Positions 18,248-27,561 of a stretch of DNA of 64,000 nucleotides are shown here, piece after piece. Both the position numbers and the translations under genes were made by a program. Origin of the DNA: Pontibacter qinzhouensis. Its GTDB lineage: Bacteria > Bacteroidota > Bacteroidia > Cytophagales > Hymenobacteraceae. The DNA lies in the NCBI RefSeq assembly GCF_008017455.1, contig NZ_VRTY01000014.1, forward strand, positions 20,325-84,324, in the 5' to 3' direction. Position 1 is the stretch's first letter; every line of letters starts with the position of its first letter. A model generated the notes under the pieces. The model was not told where the DNA came from, did no database searches, and saw only the letters and a program-made list of their open reading frames with translations.

Positions 18248-18303
18248 CCACGTAGGGCGAGGACTTTTAAGAGTCTTGCCCATTCGTATCAAAAAGAGAA
18301 GAA

Positions 18304-21300
18304 ATGTTAAATAATATCATAAAGTTTTCGCTGCATAACCGGCTGCTGGTTATCGTGGCCTCCTCGCTGTTACTTGTCTTCGGCGGGATCACGGCCTCCC
18401 GCATGGAGGTGGACGTGTTCCCCGACCTGACGGCCCCGACGGTGGTGGTGCTGACCGAGGCGCATGGCATGGCGCCGGAGGAAGCCGAGCGGCTGGTGAC
18501 CTTTCCCATTGAGACAGCTGTCAACGGGGCCACCGACGTGCGCCGCGTGCGTTCTTCCTCCTCTGCCGGCATCTCCATCGTGTGGGTGGAGTTTGACTGG
18601 GGCACCGACATTTACAAGGCACGGCAGATCGTAACCGAGAAAGTGGCCACCGTGGCCGAGCGCCTGCCGCAGGGCGTGGGGACTCCCACGCTGGCCCCGC
18701 AATCCTCCATCATGGGCGAGATCATGCTCATCAGTGTGACCGGCGACAGCACCAGCCAAATGGACCTGCGCACGCTTGCCGACTGGAGCATACGTCCGCG
18801 GCTGCTGGCCACGGGCGGTGTGTCGCAGGTGGTAGTGATCGGGGGAGAGTATAAACAGTACCAGGTGCTGGCTTCCCCACAGAAATTAAAGTACTACAAT
18901 GTGTCGCTGCACGAGTTGCTGCAGGCGGCGGAAGAGGCCAACCAAAACGCGTCGGGCGGCTTTATGCAGGAGTACGGTAACGAGTATATCGTGCGCGGCA
19001 TCGGCCGTACCAGCGATCTGGGGGAGCTGGCTAACACGGTGATCAAGGTGAATGGCAACGCGCCTGTACGCATCGGGGATGTGGCCGCCATTAAGGTGGG
19101 CGCGGCCGTGAAGATCGGTGACGGTTCTTTGAAAGGCGAGCCGGCCGTGATCATGACTGTGATGAAGCAGCCCAACACCAACACCCTGGAACTGACAGAG
19201 CAGATAGACCAAGCCATAGCCGACCTGGGTCAGAACCTGCCGGAGGACGTGAAGATCAACACCAAGATCTTCCGGCAGGCAGACTTTATCAATGCCTCCA
19301 TCAACAACATACAGAAGGTGCTGCTGGAGGGGGCCGTGTTCGTGGTGGTGATCCTGATCCTGTTTTTGATGAACATCCGCGCCACTGTCATCTCTCTGCT
19401 CGCTATACCCATCTCGCTGATGGCGGCTATCCTTACCCTCAAGTGGCTTGGCTTTTCTATCAATACCATGAGCCTGGGCGGTATGGCCATCGCCATCGGT
19501 GACCTGGTGGACGACGCCATCATCGACGTAGAGAATGTGTTTCGTAGGTTAAAGGAGAATGCGCGAAAACCCGTGGAGGAGCAGCTGGGTAAATTACAGG
19601 TTATCTACGACGCCTCTGTGGAGATACGTTCCTCTGTGATCAACGCCACCTTTATCATTATCGCCGCCTTTGTGCCGCTCTTCTTCCTTTCCGGCATGGA
19701 GGGAAGGCTGCTGGCGCCGCTGGGCATCGCCTTTATCGTGTCGTTATTTGCTTCCCTGATCGTGGCCATCACCCTGACGCCGGTGCTGTGCAGCTACATG
19801 CTCACCAGCGATAAAATGCTGTTGAAGCAGCACCGTGAAAGCTGGCTGGTGCACCGCCTGAATATTGTCTATGAGCGGTCGCTGCGAAGCGCCATGCGGC
19901 ATAAGAAGGCGATTCTAGGAGTTGCGGTGCTGCTGCTGGTGGGGGCACTCTTTGTCATGACCACGCTGGGGCGAAGTTTCCTGCCGGAGTTCAACGAGGG
20001 TTCCCTGGTGATCAGTACCGTCAGCAAGCCGGGAATCTCGCTGGAGGAGAGCAACAAGATCGGAACGCAGGTGGAGAAAGCGCTGCTGACCGTGCCGGAG
20101 ATACAAACAACGACCCGCAGGACGGGCAGGGCGGAGCTGGACGAGCACGCGCAAGGGGTGAACGCCTCCGAGATCGACGCACCGTTTGTGCTGGAGGACC
20201 GCAGCCGCGAAGAGTTTATGGCCGAGGTCAGGGAAAAACTGGCGGGCATTACCGGTGCCAATATCACCATCGGGCAGCCCATCGGCCACCGCATCGACCA
20301 CATGCTGTCGGGCACCCGGGCCAACATCGCCATTAAGATATTCGGCCCTGAACTCCCGAAAATGTTCTCCATCGCCAAGCAGGTGGAGCAACAGGCCAAC
20401 TCCATTGAGGGGCTAGTCGATGTGAGCGTGGAGCAGCAGATAGAGATTCCGCAGATACAGATCAAGGCAAGGCGCGACATGCTGGCCAAGTATGGCATCA
20501 CCACCGGAGAGTTTGCCGAGTACGTGGACGTGGCCTTTGCTGGGGAAAAGGTGTCTGAGGTATATGAGGGGGCACGCAGCTTCGACCTGGTGGTGCGCTA
20601 TGACGAGAGCAGCCGCGGGGAGTTCGAGAAGATGAAGAACGCCCTGATCGATACCCATGACGGGCAGAAGATACCGCTGCACTACGTAGCGGACGTCGTC
20701 TCGACCAGCGGCCCGAACACCATCAACCGGGAGAACGTGCAGCGCAAGACGGTCGTGTCGGCCAACGTAGCCGGCCGTGACCAGCGCAGCGCTGTGGAGG
20801 AATTGCAGGAGAAAATACAGGCGAATGTGGCCCTGCCGGAAGGATACCGCATCGAGTACGGTGGACAGTTTGAGGCGGAGGAGGAAGCGTCCAGCACACT
20901 GCTGTTCGCCTCGCTGCTTTCGCTGCTGGCCATTTACCTGATACTTTTCCATGAGTTCAAGTCCTTTAAACTGTCGAGCATCATTTTACTAAACCTGCCG
21001 CTGGCCCTGATTGGTGGCGTGCTGAGCATTTTCTTCACATCAGGCATCATCAGCATTCCGGCCATCATCGGCTTTATCACCCTCTTCGGTATTGCTACGC
21101 GAAACGGTATTTTGCTGGTGTCGCATTACCAGTTGCTCTTGCAGCAGGGGCATAGCTTGTATGAGAGCGTGATCATTGGCTCCCGGGACAGGCTTAGCCC
21201 TATCCTTATGACGGCGCTTACGGCAGGACTGGCGCTTATTCCGCTGGCCCTGGCTGGCGATCTGCCGGGCAACGAGATCCAGAGCCCGATGGCCCAGGTG

Positions 21301-21396
21301 ATCCTGGGCGGTCTGCTCAGCTCGACCTTGCTGAACCTGTTTATTGTGCCGGCGGTGTTCCTGATGTCCAATCAAAATGAGAAAGACAATGTATAG
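18304..21396 (+). CDS. Heavy-metal RND efflux pump (CusA/CzcA family)
   Basis: The 1030-aa inner-membrane pump has the HME-RND layout: first span near residues 14-30, large periplasmic loop, six-span bundle with the proton-relay motif GDLVDDAIIDVENVFRR in TM4, a second large loop, and a second six-span bundle (FGIATRNGILLVSHYQ, IFFTSGIISIPAIIGFITLFG). It exports divalent or monovalent metal ions in a tripartite complex with the adjacent adaptor and outer-membrane protein. The length is normal. Choosing between Cu/Ag and Zn/Co/Cd needs alignment of the substrate residues. Confidence 0.93.
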   Translation: MLNNIIKFSLHNRLLVIVASSLLLVFGGITASRMEVDVFPDLTAPTVVVLTEAHGMAPEEAERLVTFPIETAVNGATDVRRVRSSSSAGISIVWVEFDWGTDIYKARQIVTEKVATVAERLPQGVGTPTLAPQSSIMGEIMLISVTGDSTSQMDLRTLADWSIRPRLLATGGVSQVVVIGGEYKQYQVLASPQKLKYYNVSLHELLQAAEEANQNASGGFMQEYGNEYIVRGIGRTSDLGELANTVIKVNGNAPVRIGDVAAIKVGAAVKIGDGSLKGEPAVIMTVMKQPNTNTLELTEQIDQAIADLGQNLPEDVKINTKIFRQADFINASINNIQKVLLEGAVFVVVILILFLMNIRATVISLLAIPISLMAAILTLKWLGFSINTMSLGGMAIAIGDLVDDAIIDVENVFRRLKENARKPVEEQLGKLQVIYDASVEIRSSVINATFIIIAAFVPLFFLSGMEGRLLAPLGIAFIVSLFASLIVAITLTPVLCSYMLTSDKMLLKQHRESWLVHRLNIVYERSLRSAMRHKKAILGVAVLLLVGALFVMTTLGRSFLPEFNEGSLVISTVSKPGISLEESNKIGTQVEKALLTVPEIQTTTRRTGRAELDEHAQGVNASEIDAPFVLEDRSREEFMAEVREKLAGITGANITIGQPIGHRIDHMLSGTRANIAIKIFGPELPKMFSIAKQVEQQANSIEGLVDVSVEQQIEIPQIQIKARRDMLAKYGITTGEFAEYVDVAFAGEKVSEVYEGARSFDLVVRYDESSRGEFEKMKNALIDTHDGQKIPLHYVADVVSTSGPNTINRENVQRKTVVSANVAGRDQRSAVEELQEKIQANVALPEGYRIEYGGQFEAEEEASSTLLFASLLSLLAIYLILFHEFKSFKLSSIILLNLPLALIGGVLSIFFTSGIISIPAIIGFITLFGIATRNGILLVSHYQLLLQQGHSLYESVIIGSRDRLSPILMTALTAGLALIPLALAGDLPGNEIQSPMAQVILGGLLSSTLLNLFIVPAVFLMSNQNEKDNV

Positions 21397-22573
21397 ATAT
21401 TTGATAACCAGCCTTTGCCTATACCTGCTTGTTGCGGTGCAGGCAAAGGCACAGCAAACCGTTGCCGGTGTGTTGCAGCAGGTGGCGGCCAACAACAAAA
21501 CCCTGCAGGCGGCGGCGCAATACAGCGAAGCCCGGAAGCTGGAGTTTAAAACTGGCCTAAATCCGGAGGACCCTTTTGTAGAGTATGTCTACTTTAACGG
21601 CCAGCCCGCAGAAGCCGGAAACCAGAAGGAGTTTGCTTTGACGCAGCGTATCGACTTCCCAACGGCCTACGGCAGGAAAAGGCGCGTGGCGAGCCTGCAG
21701 GAGGCTCAGGCGGATTACCAGTATGCCCAGCAGCGGCAGAACATTTTGCTGCAGGCCCAGCAAGCCGCGCTCCAACTGATCTACCTGAACAAGCAGGCGA
21801 GGGAGTTGGAGAAACGCTACCAGGATGTAGAGGCGCTGTACCGCAGGTTTCAGAAAAGCACACGTGCCGGAGAGGGCAACGTGCTGGACGAGAACAAGGC
21901 GCGCATCCGGCTGCTGGACATCCGCGCCACCTTGCAAGCAAACAAGGCCAGGCGTAGGGTGCTGGAGGAAAAACTCAAAGAGCTAAACGGCGGCCAGCCG
22001 GTTGCTCTATCTGATACAGCCTTTGCCGCTATGCCGGCAGTTCCTGCCTTTGAAGTGCTGGACAGTTTGATTGAAGTATCAGACCCGCGCCTGAAAACGC
22101 TGGAGCAGCAAGCAAGGGTGCAGGAGGAGAAGGTGAAGGTGGCCAGGGCACTGGCTCTGCCGAAACTGGAGGGCGGCTACCGCTACCAAAGTATATTGGG
22201 TCAGACGTTCCAGGGGGTGCACGCCGGCATTTCCATCCCGCTTTGGGAGCGCCGCAACACCGTCAGCACGCAGCAGGCTTACAGCCAGTATGCGCAGGCG
22301 CAGCTGGAGGCCGAGCGGGTTTCACACCGGCAGGAGGTAAAGCAGGCATACGAAGAATACCGGGTGCTGCAGGAGTCGCTGCGCGATTACCAGGAGCTGA
22401 TGGAAAGGCCGGAGAACCTGCGATTGCTGGAGAAGGCCCTGCGGCTGGGGGAGATCTCGGCCGCCGAGTACTTCATGGAGCTCAGCTTTTACTATGACAC
22501 CTACGACAAATACCTGGAGCTGGAGGCTGAGGCGCAACAGAAGGTAGCGGAACTGCTGCGCTACACGTTGTAG
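21377..22573 (+). CDS. TolC-like outer-membrane efflux protein (CusC/CzcC type)
   Basis: The 398-aa product has a signal peptide (LYLLVAVQAKAQQ) and two helical-hairpin repeats typical of outer-membrane efflux proteins, with long Ala/Gln/Glu-rich helices (QRQNILLQAQQAALQLIYLN, RVQEEKVKVARALALPKLEG). The start overlaps the pump gene by 20 bp, so it is translationally coupled. It completes the tripartite pump. A strong terminator follows. Confidence 0.9.
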   Translation: MRKTMYRYLITSLCLYLLVAVQAKAQQTVAGVLQQVAANNKTLQAAAQYSEARKLEFKTGLNPEDPFVEYVYFNGQPAEAGNQKEFALTQRIDFPTAYGRKRRVASLQEAQADYQYAQQRQNILLQAQQAALQLIYLNKQARELEKRYQDVEALYRRFQKSTRAGEGNVLDENKARIRLLDIRATLQANKARRRVLEEKLKELNGGQPVALSDTAFAAMPAVPAFEVLDSLIEVSDPRLKTLEQQARVQEEKVKVARALALPKLEGGYRYQSILGQTFQGVHAGISIPLWERRNTVSTQQAYSQYAQAQLEAERVSHRQEVKQAYEEYRVLQESLRDYQELMERPENLRLLEKALRLGEISAAEYFMELSFYYDTYDKYLELEAEAQQKVAELLRYTL

Positions 22574-22627
22574 GGTTTGGGTAAAGTATAAGCTATTGAT
22601 ATTGTACCCTTGTTGGTATAAATTAGT

Positions 22628-22663
22628 GAGAAGGCAAGGGGATACTCCTTGCCTTCTTTATTT
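22628..22663. terminator. Intrinsic terminator, usable on both strands
   Basis: GAAGGCAAGG and CCTTGCCTTC (22630-22639, 22647-22656) form a perfect 10-bp stem followed by TTTATTT. It separates the efflux operon from the convergent MFS gene. Confidence 0.85.
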
Positions 22664-22751
22664 CTGGAGGTACCTGTTACAACCTGCTCATTCCTTTTGT
22701 ACCCTTAACACTGCTGGCCGATTGCATTTTGACTGTAGAAACAATTGAGGC

Positions 22752-23993
22752 TTAGCGGAAAGCTTTTGCGGAGACCCACTTCTGAAGGTAAGGCAAGGAC
22801 AGCAACACAAGACTGATAAACACAAGGACGGCCAAAACCGCCCCGACTAAAAAAGTGTACCCTGTGAAGTGAATGCCTGTGAAACCCGCGATAGGGTAGG
22901 CAATCGCCCACCATAAATGCGACCACGCAAAATGGGCGCCGTATACTTTGCCCTGCTGCTCTAAGGGGATATTCTCGGCAATCAGGATCTGGGAAGGCAT
23001 CTCGCAAAAGCTCTGGCCTAAGCCAGCAAGAAGCCACAGCATCAGCATGGGCATCAGGGTAACATAGTTAGCGCCTGCGATGGCCAGCATGAGCAGCAAA
23101 GCCCCGGCCATAAGCGACAGAACCTTGTTTCGGGACTTGTCTACCATGCCGACACTAAACGCAGCTATAGTGGCACCTATTCCAAAGGAAGCCATCACCC
23201 AGCCGTATTCCTTGCTACCCAAATGCAGTCCACCCTCAATGTAGCCAATTGTGTTCACCAGAATGTGCGCCCCTGCAATGGCAGCGACAAGCTCTATTCC
23301 TAATGCGAAGCGCACGGCAGGGTTATGGATCAGCAGCTTGGTGCCGTTGCGTATGCCCTGCCAGGTTGTGGCAGCTTTTTCGCCGGGTTTTACCCTGGCT
23401 TGGGGGGCAATTGCTTTTCGGGGCAGTAAAACGATAAGGACAGCGGCTATTATAAAAGTGGCCGCGTCGATGAAAAAGATTTGCCGTACACCCAACCAGG
23501 CCGCTAATATACCTGCCAAACCCGGGCCCAGCACACCCAGCAACTGCCAGGTGCCGTTTGACAGGGAAATAGCAGCCGCGTAGTTTTGTTTGTCGGAGAT
23601 CAGCTGTGGGATAGCTGACTTGTAGGCCGGGTTGAAAAAGGCGTTAAAGACATTCAATAGAAAAATCAAGGTGTAAATCTGCCATTCAGCCGTAACAAAT
23701 GGCAAACAAGCCACGATGGCCATTCTGGCAAAATGTGTTACATAGAGTATCTTTTTCCGGTCCAGCTTATCTGCCAGAACCCCTGCCAAAGGGGAGAACA
23801 GGATAAAGGCGGTGACACGCAATGTCAAGGCGGTTGCCAAGATGGCTGCAGAGCGTTCCTGCCCGAACTGATAGGAAAGCAGCGCGATGCCCACCCAGGT
23901 AATGGCGTCGCCCAACAGGCTGATTGTTTCGGCCAGGTATAACTGTACAAACGGTTTGTTTTTGATTACATCAGATAGCCTGTGCGAAGCCAT
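22752..23993 (-). CDS. MFS transporter (MFS_3-like)
   Basis: From the ATG at 23993 the protein is about 413 aa, with twelve predicted membrane spans and MFS features: loop 2-3 motif GVLADKLDRKKIL, and FFNPAYKSAIPQLI as in the EntS/macrolide-exporter group. The open frame starts 28 codons earlier, but that extension is polar and ill-suited to an N-terminus. It lies downstream of DUF1259 copy 2 and chrA copy 2 on the same strand and may be part of that unit. Substrate unknown. Confidence 0.85.
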   Translation of the reverse strand: MASHRLSDVIKNKPFVQLYLAETISLLGDAITWVGIALLSYQFGQERSAAILATALTLRVTAFILFSPLAGVLADKLDRKKILYVTHFARMAIVACLPFVTAEWQIYTLIFLLNVFNAFFNPAYKSAIPQLISDKQNYAAAISLSNGTWQLLGVLGPGLAGILAAWLGVRQIFFIDAATFIIAAVLIVLLPRKAIAPQARVKPGEKAATTWQGIRNGTKLLIHNPAVRFALGIELVAAIAGAHILVNTIGYIEGGLHLGSKEYGWVMASFGIGATIAAFSVGMVDKSRNKVLSLMAGALLLMLAIAGANYVTLMPMLMLWLLAGLGQSFCEMPSQILIAENIPLEQQGKVYGAHFAWSHLWWAIAYPIAGFTGIHFTGYTFLVGAVLAVLVFISLVLLSLPYLQKWVSAKAFR

Positions 23994-24225
23994 GCGTATA
24001 GAGTGTTTTGGCTGTAGGTACGCACAAAACCAGAAACAGTCTTGGGAGAGGCTGTAGAACAGGTATCCATTAGACATAAGAGGAGTGGGCAGAAGTGGTG
24101 TACGGGCTCTTCTGACCCGCCCACTACAGTTTAGGTGGTATAGTTTCTTGTGATAGTTGATGCCAAAGTGAAAGGTGGGATCAATTACACTGCAAAGCGA
24201 TGAAGCTATACTTTCCTACATCTCA

Positions 24226-25212
24226 TTAGTGTTTCATCACATCACGTTTGCCGTGCCTGCCGAGCTCATCAAGCGCCGCCCGGAACCCTTGGGCCAGCTG
24301 CGGGGCAGGTCCTTGCCCATAGTAGTGCAGAAACACCATGCGCGGGTCGTCGCCCAGCATGTGGTTGTGCAGGGCCACCACCTCCAGGTTGTTCTGCCGC
24401 AATGCCTTGATGACGGGGTTCACCTCTTGCTCCAGCATCGCGATGTCACCGGCGATGTGCGCCTTGTCCTGTGTCCCTGCAAAGGAAGCCCAGGAGTTCA
24501 AACCCATGGCGGTAGTCAACTCAGCACCCATGGCCTTCACGTTTAGGTCGTTCCTACCCACGGTATACTTGTAGGTAGGACCATTTACCGCGCCCTGTTG
24601 CTTGACGATGGCATCCAGTTTGGGTATGTCAAACAGCTCTTTCCCTGTTTTCTGGGAGGCGCTTGTTGTCTTGGGTTGGTTGGCGGGGAGCAGCTTTGTG
24701 TCTTTGATGGCCGCGGCGTAGCGCTTTGCCAGATCAGCGGGTGCCCCCATGCCGTGCACGTGCATGTAGAAGATGCGGGGTTCCTCGTAAAAGAAGTGGT
24801 TGTGGATGGCGCTCACCTCCAGCCCGTTGGCCTGGGCAGCCGAGATCAATGGGTTAACCTCTTCCTGCAGCAGCACCGTGTCGCTCATGAGCACAGCGGA
24901 CTTACCATCGGTAGTCTTTTTGATGGCTACCCAGCCGCCAAAGCCGAACGGTATGGGCACAGGCTCTCCCTTTATTGTTACTTTTAAATCGTTGCGGGGA
25001 AGGGAGGTATTGTGTACCGCCTGCTCCTGTACATAGTTTCCCTTCTTGCCTAAGGCGGCCTCTATGGAGGCTATCTCCTGCGCGCTCAAAGGAGGTGCTT
25101 GGCCTTGTGGTTTGGGGGAGGCAAACAACTGTTTGTAATCCAAGAGGCTGGCGGTACTCAGCATGGCCGTGGCATAAAGTGCCTGCCTGCGGTTAAGTTT
25201 TGCTGTACTCAT
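24226..25212 (-). CDS. DUF1259 (LppY/LpqO-type) exported protein, copy 2
   Basis: The 328-aa paralogue closely follows the copy at 9030-10013 over its whole length, with the same RR signal (NRRQALYATAMLS) and both HNH repeats (HNHFFYEEPRIF, HNHMLGDDPRMV). It lies 91 bp downstream of chrA copy 2 on the same strand, and upstream of the MFS gene. The recurrent link to transport of metals or oxyanions suggests a periplasmic binding role, possibly for chromate or iron chelates. This is inference; the domain has no established activity that I can cite. Confidence 0.85.
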   Translation of the reverse strand: MSTAKLNRRQALYATAMLSTASLLDYKQLFASPKPQGQAPPLSAQEIASIEAALGKKGNYVQEQAVHNTSLPRNDLKVTIKGEPVPIPFGFGGWVAIKKTTDGKSAVLMSDTVLLQEEVNPLISAAQANGLEVSAIHNHFFYEEPRIFYMHVHGMGAPADLAKRYAAAIKDTKLLPANQPKTTSASQKTGKELFDIPKLDAIVKQQGAVNGPTYKYTVGRNDLNVKAMGAELTTAMGLNSWASFAGTQDKAHIAGDIAMLEQEVNPVIKALRQNNLEVVALHNHMLGDDPRMVFLHYYGQGPAPQLAQGFRAALDELGRHGKRDVMKH

Positions 25213-25303
25213 ACCTACTGTGTTTTATGGCTGTACATGAAAAGTATATTCATAGAAATACGGATTAAAGGGATTGTGGTCCATGTTCGATCTTTACTGC
25301 GGT

Positions 25304-26527
25304 TTAGCTAAGCAGGTACCGGGACATCCCGATCAACCCGGCGCCCAATAGCACAAACACCACCGTGAACTTCGACTTGATGCGGTAGAGCACCAGCATG
25401 GACAGAGCAAACACAGACAGGGTAAACCAGTCTGTGATGGTTGCTCTGAAGAGCTGCACCGCCGTTATGGCAATCAGCCCTATCACGCCGGCCGTCACGC
25501 CGTCCAAGAAGCTGTGCAGGGCCTTGTTGTCAATCACTTTCTCCATCAGGCTGTGGCCAATAAGCGTAAAGGAGAAGGCCGGCAGGAAGATGGCAAACGT
25601 CATGATAAGTGTGCCGGGCCATCCGGCCCCAAAGTATCCCACGAAAGTAGAGAAAATGATGAGCGGAGCGGGAAGTATGCCGGAAAGCGCAATTCCGTCC
25701 AGAAACTGCCTGTTGGTGAGCCAGCCGTTGTTGATGACCGCATCCTGCTGAATGAAAGGGATGACGGTATAGGCACCTCCAAACGTTAGCAGCCCGGCTT
25801 TCAGCCCTGACCAGAATACGGCAAAGGGCGACTGGATGCCAGCGTTTGCGGGTGAGAAGGCTTCCGGGGCGACAGCAGTATTTTGGAGCTGCAGCACCTC
25901 CGGGTTGAACAGCAGCACGCAGGCCGCGGCGAGGGCAGCGGTGCAAAGGGCCACATACGCTGTTTTTCCCTTCATCCAGAACATGTAAGCCAGCCCTACC
26001 AGCGGCAGAACGATAAAAAAGCCGACTCCGCAGAAGTAGGCCACAAAGGCAACTGCGGCAATTGTAAGCAGCCTTTTGTTCACCAGCGCGTGCTTCCCGA
26101 TGCGGTGGACAGCCGCGAAGATAAGCGCGATGACGGCGGCCTGAAATCCCACAAAGACAGCTCTCAGTAGTGGAGTTTCTATCCCTATGGTGGTGTAAAG
26201 CCAGGTGAGCAGCAGCATCAGGATAAAGCCGGGTAGCATGAACCCGAGGCCCGCTAGGAAGCCGCCCAGCCTGCCGCCCGCGACCATCCCGAAATAGACG
26301 CACAGCTCATGCGCCTCGGGGCCGGGCAGCACCTGGTAAACGGCCAGCACCCTGTTGAACCGCTCTTTCGACACCCATGCTTCCTCTTCCACCAACTCCC
26401 GCCTAAGCATGGCGATCTGGGCCACCGGACCTCCCCAGGCAAGGAAACCGAACCTTAGGAAACGGAAGAAGATTTGCGTCTTCGTTTGACGCAGAGCAGC
26501 GGTGCCTGAAGATTCCTGCATTTGCAT
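25304..26527 (-). CDS. chrA: Chromate transporter ChrA (copy 2)
   Basis: This CHR-family exporter has the same two-half layout as the copy at 1564-2781 and is nearly identical in the conserved blocks (FGFLAWGGPVAQIAM, VLPGPEAHELCVYFG, FGGAYTVIPFIQQDAV). I use the ATG at 26527 (MQMQESSG), which aligns with the start of copy 1; the open frame runs 21 codons further upstream without similarity. It follows the ChrB-AraC gene by about 100 bp. Duplicated loci suggest dosage or different inducers. Confidence 0.93.
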   Translation of the reverse strand: MQMQESSGTAALRQTKTQIFFRFLRFGFLAWGGPVAQIAMLRRELVEEEAWVSKERFNRVLAVYQVLPGPEAHELCVYFGMVAGGRLGGFLAGLGFMLPGFILMLLLTWLYTTIGIETPLLRAVFVGFQAAVIALIFAAVHRIGKHALVNKRLLTIAAVAFVAYFCGVGFFIVLPLVGLAYMFWMKGKTAYVALCTAALAAACVLLFNPEVLQLQNTAVAPEAFSPANAGIQSPFAVFWSGLKAGLLTFGGAYTVIPFIQQDAVINNGWLTNRQFLDGIALSGILPAPLIIFSTFVGYFGAGWPGTLIMTFAIFLPAFSFTLIGHSLMEKVIDNKALHSFLDGVTAGVIGLIAITAVQLFRATITDWFTLSVFALSMLVLYRIKSKFTVVFVLLGAGLIGMSRYLLS

Positions 26528-26627
26528 AGCTAAATAACCAGATATATAAAAAACGTGGCAGCCTCGGCTGTGCCTGCGCTCACTTTGCACAAGCTAATAA
26601 ATCTCTGATGCTAAAAATTGAACATAA

Positions 26628-27512
26628 TTAACCTTTGGTATCCTTTTTACCTTTTGCCAGGCTTTTTTTATACTCGGAAGGGCTTTTGCCGGTGTGTTTT
26701 CTGAAAGTGCGGGTGAAATGGCTCTGATCCGAGAAGCCGGTCAGGTAGGCTATTTCTGATAAAGAGTAATTGGATATATGAAGTAAGTTGATTGCTTTCT
26801 CTATGCGAAGTTTGCGGATGTACTCTCCAAAAGACAGGTTTTCGAAATACTTGGAGAACTCGCGCGACACATAGGCCGGATGCAGGTTCAGCCCTTCCGC
26901 TATTTCTTTGAGGCTCAGTGTCAGATTAGTGTCTATCTGGTCCTGGATGATCTCCTGCAGACCCTTTGCCCAAGCTGGGGTTTTACTTTTCTCGCATTTT
27001 TTCTGCTGGATATATTGGTTGAATACTTGCAGGAAAAGACGCTCTGTCGGACTCTGTGTATGCTTTTCCTGTTGAAGGTGCTTTGCCCAACTGTATAAGG
27101 CATCATAAATGATCATTCCCTTTTCCAGCAGCTCGTAATCATCCTTTATGTTGTAGGCAAGGCCAGCTGAGATTGCCCATAGTCCTGATGCCTGGCTTGC
27201 CGAGCTGTGGTTATCTGTGTCAGCGCCTCTTACAATAAGGGCCATTTTCTGAAGCGCAGGCTCCTTCAAGTCATACTTCTGCAGATAGTAGTCGAACGTG
27301 CAGCGATCTTCGTAATGGGTAAACTCCACCCCTGGAATATCGAAAGGGGTAGCGTTCAACTCACGGGCTCTCTCCTTGATCTGTGCATAGGGAGCAAAAA
27401 TAATTTCCGCATCCTTATCAATGAACCTTCTGATAAGCCAGGGGCATGCTATCCGGTCTATCTTAGGACGTTCGCGTGTGATCCATTTCACTGGTTTGCT
27501 TATAGATATCAT
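26628..27512 (-). CDS. ChrB-domain protein fused to an AraC-type DNA-binding domain (copy 2)
   Basis: It has the same architecture as copy 1: ChrB C-terminal domain (WITRERPKIDRIACPWLI, HYEDRCTFDYYL, RGADTDNH) then AraC HTH (SEIAYLTGFSDQSHFTRTFR). The possible starts are ATG 27512 and GTG 27491; the longer open frame to 27578 runs into the insertion sequence and is not native. An IS3 end lies only 15 bp upstream of ATG 27512, so the native promoter has been displaced. The gene probably regulates chrA copy 2 downstream, unless the insertion silenced it. Confidence 0.82.
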   Translation of the reverse strand: MISISKPVKWITRERPKIDRIACPWLIRRFIDKDAEIIFAPYAQIKERARELNATPFDIPGVEFTHYEDRCTFDYYLQKYDLKEPALQKMALIVRGADTDNHSSASQASGLWAISAGLAYNIKDDYELLEKGMIIYDALYSWAKHLQQEKHTQSPTERLFLQVFNQYIQQKKCEKSKTPAWAKGLQEIIQDQIDTNLTLSLKEIAEGLNLHPAYVSREFSKYFENLSFGEYIRKLRIEKAINLLHISNYSLSEIAYLTGFSDQSHFTRTFRKHTGKSPSEYKKSLAKGKKDTKG

Positions 27513-27561
27513 GAGGTGTGTCGGAAATGACGGACAGTAAATTTGCTTAGCGGTTATAAAG

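Noticed and set aside
19869..20504. Long minus-strand open frame (211 aa) inside the RND pump gene
   Set aside because: It is antisense to a complete conserved gene, has low-complexity Ser/Arg-rich composition and no signal, typical of a shadow frame in G+C-rich coding DNA.
25530..26303. 257-aa minus-strand frame overlapping chrA copy 2
   Set aside because: It is out of frame with chrA on the same strand and rich in Arg/His/Ala without domain features; chrA is clearly the real gene.
27521..27528. Target-site duplication of IS3 copy 1
   Set aside because: The bases outside the two ends (30395 side included) do not match as a 3-5 bp direct repeat.
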